Both the position numbers and the translations under genes were made by a program. Under the pieces are notes generated by a model. The model was not told the DNA's origin and did no database searches. It worked only from the letters and a program-made list of their open reading frames with translations. Shown here in pieces: positions 27,200 to 36,258 of a DNA stretch of 64,000 bases. Within the stretch, counting starts at the first letter, position 1. Each line of letters opens with the position of its first letter. Source of the DNA: Anditalea andensis (GTDB taxonomy: Bacteria > Bacteroidota > Bacteroidia > Cytophagales > Cyclobacteriaceae); contig NZ_JMIH01000014.1 in assembly GCF_000714815.1 (NCBI RefSeq), forward strand, positions 787,044 to 851,043, in the 5' to 3' direction.

Positions 27200-28087
27200 T
27201 CAAACTAGCTTGAAAATATATCCTTTTCCATGTTGATTAAGGACCTGGACATGGGGTATATTTTTAATTTTCTTTCTCAATCTAGATATATACATATCTA
27301 AACTCCTACCAGTTACAACGCCCTTTTTTATCCATACCTCATTCATTAAATATTCCCTTGTAACGAGACTTCCTTCATGCTCAAATAATATGCTTAATAT
27401 CTCCATCTCCTTATCAGTTAATTGAATTATTTCTCCTTCTGAAATGATTTGATTCAGTTCAAGATTGAGGTGAAAGCCATTTAATTCTAGCAGATCGCTT
27501 TCTTCAAGTTTAGGTATTGATCTTTTAGAAAAAGTAAGTCCAAAAAGCGTAAAGAAGATAAGAGAAACCCCTGCGAGGCTCAGGGCTGGAAAACTAGCAG
27601 TATATCGAGTTGCCTTCTGATCGTGAAAACTCACGTCTAAATAATAGGTCGATGAAGGCAGTGTTCGTCCAATACAAGGGATATCCTTATTTTCTAAATG
27701 ATTGATTTCAAAGCCATAAACAATTTCTTCAGTTTCAGCATCAAGAACTTGAACTATTGAATTTAAGGATATATGGGAGCTAATATGTTTTAAGGAAATT
27801 GTCAACAAATCGTCTGGGTCAATGGAAATGGGTTGTGCAAATTTTAACCTTAAAGTCTCTGGATCTATCTGCTCAATAGGTGGAACAGGCGTTTGAAAAT
27901 CGTGGCCAGACCTAAGCAGATCATCCCCTATTGCTCGCATAGCTAAGTTCGTCTGCTTTTTTAAAAATCCTTCGTCAGCTACAACAATTAGTCTAAGAGC
28001 AATAGCTAAAAATACGCAGGCTACCAAAAGAATTAAGTATCTAGCTTTTAATAATTTACAATTTGTAAATACATCTTTTACATTCAT
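27200..28087 (-). CDS. Membrane-anchored winged-helix (OmpR/PhoB-type) regulator, 295 aa
   Basis: One N-terminal membrane helix (ARYLILLVACVFLAIALRLI) is followed by a ~130-residue extracytoplasmic domain, then a second helix (LSLAGVSLIFFTLFGLTF). A C-terminal Trans_reg_C winged helix (about 205-295) ends with RSLDMYISRLRKKIKN and HGKGYIFKLV. It lacks a receiver domain, so it is a ToxR-like one-component regulator. It is divergent from the WD40 gene at 28178 with a 90-bp shared upstream region, which makes that gene a likely target. Confidence 0.85.
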   Translation of the reverse strand: MNVKDVFTNCKLLKARYLILLVACVFLAIALRLIVVADEGFLKKQTNLAMRAIGDDLLRSGHDFQTPVPPIEQIDPETLRLKFAQPISIDPDDLLTISLKHISSHISLNSIVQVLDAETEEIVYGFEINHLENKDIPCIGRTLPSSTYYLDVSFHDQKATRYTASFPALSLAGVSLIFFTLFGLTFSKRSIPKLEESDLLELNGFHLNLELNQIISEGEIIQLTDKEMEILSILFEHEGSLVTREYLMNEVWIKKGVVTGRSLDMYISRLRKKIKNIPHVQVLNQHGKGYIFKLV

Positions 28088-28177
28088 TTTATTCTCTTTT
28101 TACAATATTTTTGAGCCACTGGATGGATAGCGTTCTTACATTTATACCAACAAATTAATGAATTAAATATTGAACTT

Positions 28178-29176
28178 ATGCTAAAAAAAATATTGGATTA
28201 TAATCCAAGGCATTCTTCTCACTTTTGCCAATTGGCATTTGGCATAATTACACTATCCTTTCTTTATTACCCTTCTATGGCCCAAAAAGAAGACAATAGC
28301 AAAATTCTTTGGGCTGCTAATTGGAGTAAGGACAATAGCTACTTTGCCATTGGAGGTGTTGATAATAAAATACGATTGTTTAGTGGAAAGTCATTTGAAC
28401 TCTTATCAACAATTGAAAACAGCACTTCCATCCAAAGAATGAGCTGGCATCCTCACTTCAATATCTTGGCTGTAGCTGCCACGGGTAATGGATCAAAAAT
28501 AATTGACGTTGAAAAAGATTCAACAACATACCTTCAAGGAGATAACAACTATGGTGGTAGAGCAATAGCATGGAATAGCACAGGAGATTTATTAGCTTAT
28601 GCTGATTATGAAGGAGAAATCACTATTTGGAACAAGGAAGGTGAATTAATCAGAACCATTAAAAAAGGAAACACAATTAGTAATGTAGCCATTGATTGGC
28701 ATCCTTCAAAAGACGAATTTGTGGTATTAAGTGATTCTGTGAGAATTTATAATTCAGATGGAGAGCTATTAAATCAATTTGAGCATAGAAAAAAAAATGT
28801 TCTGCTATTATGTGTCCAATGGCATCCATCGGGAGATTTTTTTGCTATTGGAGACTACGGTGATACAGAGAATGATTATAAACCACTTCTTCAATTTTGG
28901 AAGCCAAAAGGCCATTTAATAAAAGAAATAGCTATTAGCAAAGCAGAATATCGAAATCTCAGCTGGTCAGCAGATGGGAAAAAATTAGCTACAGCTAGCG
29001 ATGCATTACGAATATGGAACAGGAACGGTAAACTTTTAGCTGAGGGGTTATCTGAAGATTATTTATGGGGAGTAGATTGGAGCCCAAATGGCCAATTCAT
29101 TGTAACATCAAGCACAAATGGCCACATCAAAATCTGGAACAATAAAGCAAAGGTCATCAAGGAACTAACCTATTAA
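28178..29176 (+). CDS. Secreted WD40-repeat protein, 332 aa
   Basis: The N terminus has a hydrophobic stretch ending SMAQKED that looks like a signal peptide. The rest is about seven WD40 blades, each with the turn of the type SWHPHFNILAVAATG, AWNSTGDLLAYADYEG, DWSPNGQFIVTSS and strands ending IKIWN or ITIWN. It should form a single propeller acting as a protein-interaction surface. It is divergent from the membrane winged-helix regulator. The gene for another propeller lipoprotein begins 100 bp downstream. Confidence 0.85.
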   Translation: MLKKILDYNPRHSSHFCQLAFGIITLSFLYYPSMAQKEDNSKILWAANWSKDNSYFAIGGVDNKIRLFSGKSFELLSTIENSTSIQRMSWHPHFNILAVAATGNGSKIIDVEKDSTTYLQGDNNYGGRAIAWNSTGDLLAYADYEGEITIWNKEGELIRTIKKGNTISNVAIDWHPSKDEFVVLSDSVRIYNSDGELLNQFEHRKKNVLLLCVQWHPSGDFFAIGDYGDTENDYKPLLQFWKPKGHLIKEIAISKAEYRNLSWSADGKKLATASDALRIWNRNGKLLAEGLSEDYLWGVDWSPNGQFIVTSSTNGHIKIWNNKAKVIKELTY

Positions 29177-29276
29177 AATTCCCATATCAGGCAGAAATTT
29201 TTAGAGTTTCAGGTCAAAAAAACTCATTAAAACATGGGTTTTATCAAAGTTTTAAAAACATTGAATTAATCCAAAA

Positions 29277-30299
29277 ATGAAAACACAATTACAGATTTAT
29301 ACTTTGCTGTTAATTTTTGCATTTTGTGGTTCCTGCAAAGAAGAGGTAAAAACTGAACTTCCTAAAATCATTACCAGAACTGAAACTAGAGAAGAAATCA
29401 TATCCAACGCTCCCTCTAATATCACCCGAAATCTAATACAGGACAAAAATGGAAACATTTGGATTGCTGCTTTTGACGGAATATTCCGGTACGGTGGAAT
29501 ATCGTTTACAAATATTACACAAAATGTAAGTTCTGCCCGCTTCTTTTCAGTTTTAGAGGACAGAAATAGAAATTTTTGGTTCGCTTCTGTAGGTTCAGGC
29601 GTATTTTATTATAACGGGAAATCATTCAAAAATTTCACCACCAAAGATGGACTTGGCAGCGACCACGTTGGTACCATTTATGAAGACAATTCAGGACATA
29701 TTTGGTTCGGCACGGGAGGCGGGGCAAGCCGCTATGATGGGGAAAAATTTCATAATTTCACAACAAATGAAGGGCTTCCAAATAATGACATAAGTGCTAT
29801 AATCGAAGATAAAAACGGTAAATTCTGGTTCGGGTCACGGGATGGTGTATCCTACTATGATGGGCAAACATTTACTGATTTTAAAAATGATAAAGACTTG
29901 CCTTTTGTAAATACCCGATCCATTTTAGAAGATAAAAAAGGTAATATCTGGCTCGGGGGCCGGGATGGATTATGGCGCTACGACGGCAGTACATTTACTT
30001 ATTTTACAAAGAAATTTGTTGGTTATATTTACGAAGATAGCAAAGGCAATATCTGGACCAGCTCAGATAGTGAAAATGATAAGGGATGGGTACTTTCGCG
30101 TTATGATGAAAAGTCCTTATCAAATAGAATGCTTTTGGCTCCTAAAAAGGCTAATGTTACCGAAATAATGTCAGAAAAATGGATGATTTTCGGGATTGTA
30201 GAAGATGACCACGGAAATATTTGGGTTGGGTCTGATGGGGTCTATAAATATGACGGGAAAACTATTATACACATTAAAGGTAAAGAGAGTCAGAAATAA
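29277..30299 (+). CDS. Two-component-regulator-propeller (Reg_prop) lipoprotein, 340 aa
   Basis: The signal peptide ends in AFCGSCKEE, so Cys20 is probably lipidated. The body repeats the Reg_prop pattern (IYEDNSGHIWFGTGGGASRYDG; IIEDKNGKFWFGSRDGVSYYDG) about seven times, forming a beta-propeller. In hybrid two-component systems this propeller is the sensor part; here it stands alone without kinase domain or membrane helix. Its ligand is unknown. Confidence 0.85.
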   Translation: MKTQLQIYTLLLIFAFCGSCKEEVKTELPKIITRTETREEIISNAPSNITRNLIQDKNGNIWIAAFDGIFRYGGISFTNITQNVSSARFFSVLEDRNRNFWFASVGSGVFYYNGKSFKNFTTKDGLGSDHVGTIYEDNSGHIWFGTGGGASRYDGEKFHNFTTNEGLPNNDISAIIEDKNGKFWFGSRDGVSYYDGQTFTDFKNDKDLPFVNTRSILEDKKGNIWLGGRDGLWRYDGSTFTYFTKKFVGYIYEDSKGNIWTSSDSENDKGWVLSRYDEKSLSNRMLLAPKKANVTEIMSEKWMIFGIVEDDHGNIWVGSDGVYKYDGKTIIHIKGKESQK

Positions 30300-30435
30300 A
30301 TATAATAGACAATGAATTGAAGATAAGTATATTATGATTTAACAACTTGTAGAAGAAAGTATATTTAAGGTACACCACTGAACTATTGGATTGCTTTAAG
30401 TCGCTAAATTAGGATTATATATTACTTTTCAGCAT

Positions 30436-31614
30436 TTAAATATTTCTAAATTTCAATACCTCAACCCTCCAAAATGCTTCGAATTCTGTCTTTTCAATAT
30501 TAAATATTGAACAAAGGTTGTCTATTAAATTATCGCGGTCATCTGGTATTTGTAATAATTCATTTACTAGCCTAATACCTCCATTTTCGTAGGCTGCATG
30601 GCACAAAATTGCTCCTGTAGTATAATAAGCCGTATATTGCCAACCCCATTTTTTATCTATAATGTCGGAGAAGGATACTGTATTGTTGTCAGTTAATTCA
30701 TTTGCTAATAGTATTGCACTTTCTTCAAATGTTTTTCCTCCCCCTGCCCCTCCTTTCCACGTTGCAAACCCTTCATCTATTAAACTGTGCCTCTCAAATT
30801 TAGGCACTATTAAATGTACAAATTCGTGGGGATAATATTCTGACCCAAAACCACTCAAAAGCATGCGCTTTTCGTTCATCCCTATACCTGTGGTATAGCC
30901 TGCAAAAAAGAAATCGAAGTTTAGTAATTTACCCAATTCATCACCACTATGCGTTATATAAAAATCAAATGGCTCCCATTCAGGGAAATTGAATTCTCTT
31001 GATATTTGGTTGCAAAATTGATTTGCTTTGTCTGCTAATTCTTGGTTGAACTTATGATTATGTGGATAGATAAAGGATATTTTACCAACTGTCTTCCTAT
31101 TCCAATCAGCTGTTATTATTGGCAATGAATTTTTCAGTCTCCATTCACTATTTTCTTGAACAGCGTATAATTTCTGAATAGCCCATGGGTTAGATTTTCG
31201 ATATTCCCCTTCAAGTCCTTCTGCTGAATACATTGTTCTTATACCATAATTATCTCCTTCTTTTTCTATTGAAAGTATTTTAGGCTTAAAATGTCTTAAA
31301 AGTTGTCCCGAAGGAAATTGGTAAAGCAGGTTTCGGGATAGATCGAAGCCTTCATATAAATTCTTTTCTTCTTCATTCCAATAAGGATTGTCTGAAATCT
31401 TATCCGGTTCTGAATTCAAGTAGTTTATCCAAAGGTTAGCAATTGCCCTGATTTCAATCTTTGTCATATCAACACGTGAATGAATTTCTACCTCAATTTT
31501 ATTATTTACTCCTTCTTTGATTATCTCTTCAACTCTGTCTTCCTCATTAATAGTCTGACTTTGACAATTTGAAAATCCAACCAATATTAGTAATATGATT
31601 AAGTTTAGTTTCAT
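30436..31614 (-). CDS. Metallopeptidase-like lipoprotein, 392 aa
   Basis: A lipoprotein signal (LIILLILVGFSNCQSQ, Cys18) starts the protein. The C-terminal half carries HEFVH, followed by a 17-residue stretch and DEGFATW, the pattern of MA-clan (gluzincin) metallopeptidases. The N-terminal ~190 residues look like a NTF2-like or small beta domain. It is probably attached to a membrane surface. No neighbour is cotranscribed. Substrate unknown. Confidence 0.75.
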   Translation of the reverse strand: MKLNLIILLILVGFSNCQSQTINEEDRVEEIIKEGVNNKIEVEIHSRVDMTKIEIRAIANLWINYLNSEPDKISDNPYWNEEEKNLYEGFDLSRNLLYQFPSGQLLRHFKPKILSIEKEGDNYGIRTMYSAEGLEGEYRKSNPWAIQKLYAVQENSEWRLKNSLPIITADWNRKTVGKISFIYPHNHKFNQELADKANQFCNQISREFNFPEWEPFDFYITHSGDELGKLLNFDFFFAGYTTGIGMNEKRMLLSGFGSEYYPHEFVHLIVPKFERHSLIDEGFATWKGGAGGGKTFEESAILLANELTDNNTVSFSDIIDKKWGWQYTAYYTTGAILCHAAYENGGIRLVNELLQIPDDRDNLIDNLCSIFNIEKTEFEAFWRVEVLKFRNI

Positions 31615-32087
31615 CTAGGTTGTTTTTCAAAATGAGCCATAAGGATCAAGTATAAGGATAGTACAGGGTTTAGAAACGGTTCAATGTACATTAATAATTA
31701 TTTCATACCTTTTCATCATGAATACATTACCATATGTATACCTTGATGTTGAATATTGGTTGTAAAAATGACCGTTACAACCGCTAAAAAGCAAAGGGTT
31801 AATAACTCCCATAATAATAAAAGCTATGTGATTGTAAAATAGTAAAGAGATTCCAGTAAACATAATGATCAATAAATAGCTTTAAATGAGGTAATTTCAG
31901 ACTTTTAACAAAATTAATACAGTAAATATTTAGCTTTAAAAATTGCTGAATTTACTTACCAATCCCCATAATTAGCAAACATTTACAAACATTAAATAAA
32001 ATGTAGGGGCTTCAGAAAAATATTTTTCATAAAGTTGTGACAATTATAAAACCTATGCTACTAATAAAATAAAGACTATAACTCGGG
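31615..32087. other. Divergent intergenic region, 473 bp
   Basis: It lies between the metallopeptidase-like lipoprotein (minus) and the ECF sigma factor gene (plus). It is very AT-rich. A 63-codon frame on the minus strand has no convincing protein features. Both promoters should lie here; I found no hairpin or RNA gene. Confidence 0.4.
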
Positions 32088-32585
32088 GTGGAAATACAGA
32101 AGCAAAACTTTATTCGAATCATCAATGCCAATCAAGGGATTGTAAAAAGTCTTTGTAAAGCATATTATGTCAGTTATGAAGATCAAAAAGATGCCTTCCA
32201 GGACATCATATTACAGCTTTGGAAGTCCTTTGATACATTCCGGGGAGAGTCAGAATTCAGTACATGGATTTACAGGGTCAGTCTTAACACACTGCTCAGC
32301 AAAGTCAGGAAAGAAAGAACCAGGATAATTACTGAACCTTTATCCATACCGGCCATGACCAGCCCAGTTGCACTGGCTGACGATGACAGAGAGCTTCTCA
32401 TTATCGTGATTCGGTATTTAAAAGACTTGGATAAGGCAATCGTAATATTATACTTAGAAGGTTACCAAAACAAGGAAATCTCTCAAATGCTAAAAATAAG
32501 CCCTTCGAATGTAAGTACCAGACTGAACAGAGTGAAGAATGAACTTAGAGCAAAATTTAAAACCCGGATCAATGAATTTAAATAA
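32088..32585 (+). CDS. ECF-type RNA polymerase sigma factor, 165 aa
   Basis: Region 2 (residues about 20-85, DAFQDIILQLWKSFDTFRGES, FSTWIYRVSLNTL) and region 4 (about 110-160, IVILYLEGYQNKEISQML, SNVSTRLNRVKNELR) are complete. The start appears to be GTG at 32088. The stop overlaps the ATG of the next small gene, which has the place of an anti-sigma partner. Confidence 0.9.
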   Translation: MEIQKQNFIRIINANQGIVKSLCKAYYVSYEDQKDAFQDIILQLWKSFDTFRGESEFSTWIYRVSLNTLLSKVRKERTRIITEPLSIPAMTSPVALADDDRELLIIVIRYLKDLDKAIVILYLEGYQNKEISQMLKISPSNVSTRLNRVKNELRAKFKTRINEFK

Positions 32586-32760
32586 CCTTAAACCTGCTTG
32601 GAAACAGTTCCTACTCTTCAATTCCATGCAGCCATTGGATCAAAATGAAATCCTATCTATAATAGAAAAGGCTGATCGACATACTAAAAATAGTACTCCT
32701 AGTTTGATGCTAAACACGATCATGTTAATCGTTCTATTAAGTTGTTTTCAAGGGGGGTAA
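32572..32760 (+). CDS. Small one-helix membrane protein downstream of the sigma factor, 62 aa
   Basis: The ATG at 32572 lies inside the last codons of the sigma gene (overlap 14 bases). The protein reads MNLNNLKPAWKQFLLFNSMQ, then a short helical part, a single hydrophobic helix (TIMLIVLLSCF) and GG at the end. Position and overlap fit an anti-sigma or sigma-associated protein. It is short for an anti-sigma factor, so it may be a specialised Bacteroidota form or a truncated one. Confidence 0.65.
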   Translation: MNLNNLKPAWKQFLLFNSMQPLDQNEILSIIEKADRHTKNSTPSLMLNTIMLIVLLSCFQGG

Positions 32761-33058
32761 ATCTATATACTGTAAAGATTACTATCCAAGGATTTCACTA
32801 ATTAGCATTTTTATGATCTTTAGAACCTGCTGGCTATCATAATGATACAAAGTGGATATCTGATCATATTGATAAACTTGTATATCTTTCACAAAGCGAC
32901 CACATCAAAATTAATAGTAGCTATAAGCGCCAGTGTACTATCTTAAATGTCCCAAAAACGGTTAATATTCTCTGTCAAATTCCCTTGTTAAAATAATCAT
33001 AAGCTATACTGAAGCGCTAATATGGCAATCATAACAATACACATCAATAACAGAAAAT

Positions 33059-33877
33059 ATGGATGCTAATATAATATATTGGAATGTCGATCCCGTTATA
33101 TTTTGGATTACCGACACTTTTCCACTGAAATATTACGGACTGTTTTTCACAATCGGGCTTCTATTAGCTTTTCATATTGTAAAGAAAATTTATACAAAAG
33201 AACGGATCCCAATAGAACATTTAGATAGTCTATTCATCTATATTGTTATGGGAACGATAGTCGGGGCCCGTCTGGGACATTGTTTATTTTATAGTCCTGA
33301 ATACTATTTAAATCGTCCGCTAGAGATATTTCTGCCAATAGTGTATATAAACGGATCATATGGATTTATCGGATATCAAGGTTTAGCCAGTCATGGAGGA
33401 GCATTAGGTGTTTTAATCGCCATCATTTGGTATTCTAAAAAATATAAAACCAAATTATTATGGATATTGGACAGGATCGCCATTGGCGCTCCTGTTACAG
33501 GAGCCTTTATCCGCTTTGGCAATTTTATGAATTCGGAGATATATGGAAAACCGACTAATGGTAATTGGGGAGTTGTCTTTCAAAGGGATGATTTGATTTT
33601 AAGACATCCCACACAACTTTACGAGGCCACCGCCTATTTATTGATTTTCTCAGTTTTAATATGGATTTATAAATCAAAAAAGACAATAAATGATGGTTTC
33701 ATTTTCGGGATATTTCTTGTGCTTCTATTTTTGGCTAGATTTATTATAGAATTTTTTAAGGAAAATCAAGTTGGTTTTGAAGATGAGCTAATATTAAATA
33801 TGGGACAACTATTAAGTTTGCCCTTTATTTTAGCCGGATTGATCACCCTATATTTGAATAGAAAGTCACGTCCATAA
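33059..33877 (+). CDS. lgt: Prolipoprotein diacylglyceryl transferase Lgt, 272 aa
   Basis: Lgt adds diacylglycerol to the lipobox Cys of prolipoproteins in the inner membrane. Seven hydrophobic helices are visible. The signature GAFIRFGNFMNSEIYG is present, as is the SHGGALG motif with the essential His, and a late ARFIIEFFKENQ segment. Length is typical. It stands alone on the plus strand. The many lipoprotein genes nearby depend on this function, but whether this is the only lgt of the genome cannot be told. Confidence 0.95.
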   Translation: MDANIIYWNVDPVIFWITDTFPLKYYGLFFTIGLLLAFHIVKKIYTKERIPIEHLDSLFIYIVMGTIVGARLGHCLFYSPEYYLNRPLEIFLPIVYINGSYGFIGYQGLASHGGALGVLIAIIWYSKKYKTKLLWILDRIAIGAPVTGAFIRFGNFMNSEIYGKPTNGNWGVVFQRDDLILRHPTQLYEATAYLLIFSVLIWIYKSKKTINDGFIFGIFLVLLFLARFIIEFFKENQVGFEDELILNMGQLLSLPFILAGLITLYLNRKSRP

Positions 33878-34039
33878 GCCATGTCAGTAATAGTCCACTT
33901 TATAGTCATATGGCTTTATAAGCCGAAAACATCTCAATTTCATAAACTTAACTGCTTTAAAAATAAAAAAAAATTAATTTTATTATTCCAATTATACTAC
34001 TACTTTCCTGCATTGATGATGACACTTCTTATACCAAAA

Positions 34040-34275
34040 CGATTTCGAAAGGAGATAAGTAGGGCCTGATTTCGTAAGGCACAGATACTTTTGACATTAT
34101 ATACTAACTTAACATCACCTTTCATTCCAGGCTCAATGGTCTCAGAAGTTTAAGATGCTACTGTACAACCACAGCTTGCTTTTGCACCGGTGATTTGCAA
34201 AAGTTGGTCCCCTGTATTTTCCAAGGTAAACACTGCTGTTATTGCCTCTCCCTGTTCGATTTCACAAATAAGCAG
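34040..34275 (-). pseudogene. DUF1573 protein fragment
   Basis: On the minus strand from 34275 the frame reads CEIEQGEAITAVFTLENTGD, then ITGAKASCGCTVAS, an in-frame TAA, and TIEPGMKGDVKLVYN. This is the DUF1573 beta-sandwich core with its ASCGCT motif. The start, signal peptide and end are missing and the sequence fades after about 34080. Confidence 0.75.
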
Positions 34276-34341
34276 TTAATGGGTAAATCTGTTTAAACTT
34301 TTAAATTATATACCTTATTTTAGCCTTCCCCTTTTTACAAA

Positions 34342-34947
34342 ATGATGAAACAGAAAATAAAATTATATTTATATAGCCAATTAAACCAATTCATTCCGGT
34401 AGTTTTAGGCGTTTACATAGGCATTGTTGCCAGCAATTGGAATGAAAATAGGGTACGCAAACAGGAGCAGGAGGAATTTATTACCAACCTGATCCTTGAA
34501 ATCGAAACCAATAAAGAAAAGTTGGTTGAAATAAAAGCCTACCAAGAGGCTATCCTAACATCTGCCAGAAAAGCAGGAAGTGAATTAGATGACCAGTTAT
34601 TGGAAGCACCATTTTGGAAAGTAGGCCACTGGAAATTAATTAATGGCTGGGAAGGGTTGAAGATTCCTACACTAGAAAATGCTGTCCAGCAGTCTGGAAT
34701 TATGACCAACGCTTTATCAGGATTAGATTTTACTACCATCCATCTCATCGCCCGGTCATATAACCATCAGGAGGAATATAAGATATATGCCCAAAAATTA
34801 ATCTTTGATAACCTTACGCAAATTGACAATGCTACCAAAACTATAGAGGTAATAAACAAATTGGAGGTCTGGCAGGATATGATCAACTTAGCCAATGCAC
34901 AGATCCAAGAGTATGATAAAACGCTTGAAAATCTTAGTCTTCTCTGA
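34342..34947 (+). CDS. DUF6090-like single-pass membrane protein, 201 aa
   Basis: The N terminus has one hydrophobic helix (FIPVVLGVYIGIVASNW) followed by NENRVRKQEQEEFITNLILE, the pattern of DUF6090-type Bacteroidota proteins. The rest is helical. The family has no known activity. It is convergent with the metallopeptidase operon on the other strand. Confidence 0.75.
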   Translation: MMKQKIKLYLYSQLNQFIPVVLGVYIGIVASNWNENRVRKQEQEEFITNLILEIETNKEKLVEIKAYQEAILTSARKAGSELDDQLLEAPFWKVGHWKLINGWEGLKIPTLENAVQQSGIMTNALSGLDFTTIHLIARSYNHQEEYKIYAQKLIFDNLTQIDNATKTIEVINKLEVWQDMINLANAQIQEYDKTLENLSLL

Positions 34948-34989
34948 TATACTGAAAGTTTGAAATTATCGTCAGCGCGGGCTGACTAC

Positions 34990-36252
34990 TTAACTTTTCA
35001 ATAATTTTTCAAATTCCTTTCGTATTTCGGCAGATGTCTGCTTCTCCAATACTTCTAAAAGATGTCCGGTGGTAGCAACCCTGTTTCTATTAACCGCTAC
35101 CAAAAAATCTACAAATTCTTCATGGCCAATTCGGCTTTCCAACTGGTACAAAGCATAAGGTCCTTTTGCATAAATCAGCTCATCCCCATATTTGCCAAAC
35201 CTGTCCCCACCCAGTAGAGGCGGTAAATTTCCGGTACGTGCCGCCAGCTTCTCAATTATCTCATTAAATATTTCTTCCCCTTGATCATGACGTAAGAACA
35301 TCATTTCCGAATACTGGGCAAAAGATTCGCTTAACCATTTTTCTGTTGTAAGGGCATCGCCTCTGTCCCACCAAAAATGGGAGATTTCATGGGCCAGAGT
35401 AGCGATGTTGTCATGTGACCGGGCAAACACCACAGAAGGTTTAAATGACCTGGTAATCTTGTGTTCATCATAAGGAATCGGCCTATAAAGAACAGAACAA
35501 AAATTCACCTGCTCTTCTTTGGCAAAAGTACTGTTGAACAAATCAAATATCCTCAGCGCGGCATCACTTACAAAACGGGCACTGTCAGCATATTCTGTAA
35601 ACACCTTTATATTATCATCACCGGCTGAACTGTCAAATAGCGCCATTCCATTTTTTTGGTTGTCGCTTGCCAGGATTGGATTAATATAATATGATGGGGA
35701 AACGGAAGTAACTTCAATTTCCTTTGAGAATATTCCTTTTTGGATATCAATAAACTTATAATTCACATCATCTACAACTGCTTTAATCTGATATGAAAAA
35801 TTTTCCAGCGTATTGAACACAGGAAAAATCATAAAATCCGGATCAATATCTACCCATTGGTACTCTTCAACCCAAAACCCTTTAGAAGGCTTGCCGGAAT
35901 AGGCAATGGAAAAGGTTGTTTCCTCTCGTTCCCCAAGTTCTTCTGTAAACGTTACTGTCAGGGTAGCAAAGGGCTCTGCTTTTTTATCAAAAGAATAACT
36001 TTTCACCTGATGGCCATCTACTGATTGAATATCCATTTCTGAATCTATCCAAAAGCTAAGGCTGGAACGGGCATTGTCTTTGGCCAAATAATTAAAGTCA
36101 AGTACAACCGCTACGGATTGTTCAACAACTGATATTTTTAAAACTCCCTGGACAAAAGTTTCACCATCGCCACAGGCTTTACACGGAGCAGCATTCAAAT
36201 AGGTTAAAAATATGGTAAAGGCAAATAGAAATGAATTTCTCAATCTGTTCAT
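34990..36252 (-). CDS. Secreted M1-like metallopeptidase, 420 aa
   Basis: A signal peptide (NSFLFAFTIFLTYLNAAPCKA) and a beta-rich N-terminal domain precede a gluzincin core with HEISHFWWDRG and the downstream Glu in WLSESFAQY, as in aminopeptidase-N relatives. The spacing between the two motifs is two residues shorter than the usual 18. A C-terminal helical region (LATRTGNLPPL... onward, then YALYQLESRIGHEEFVDFLV) is short compared with full M1 enzymes (~850 aa). The DUF4932 gene ends 6 bp before its start, so the two are one operon. Confidence 0.8.
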   Translation of the reverse strand: MNRLRNSFLFAFTIFLTYLNAAPCKACGDGETFVQGVLKISVVEQSVAVVLDFNYLAKDNARSSLSFWIDSEMDIQSVDGHQVKSYSFDKKAEPFATLTVTFTEELGEREETTFSIAYSGKPSKGFWVEEYQWVDIDPDFMIFPVFNTLENFSYQIKAVVDDVNYKFIDIQKGIFSKEIEVTSVSPSYYINPILASDNQKNGMALFDSSAGDDNIKVFTEYADSARFVSDAALRIFDLFNSTFAKEEQVNFCSVLYRPIPYDEHKITRSFKPSVVFARSHDNIATLAHEISHFWWDRGDALTTEKWLSESFAQYSEMMFLRHDQGEEIFNEIIEKLAARTGNLPPLLGGDRFGKYGDELIYAKGPYALYQLESRIGHEEFVDFLVAVNRNRVATTGHLLEVLEKQTSAEIRKEFEKLLKS

Positions 36253-36258
36253 TAGGTA

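Noticed and set aside
31681..31872. Minus-strand 63-codon frame in the region before the sigma factor gene
   Set aside because: Composition reflects AT-rich DNA and there is no start context or family pattern.
33881..34069. Plus-strand 62-codon frame after lgt
   Set aside because: It has no conserved features and overlaps the DUF1573 remnant on the other strand.
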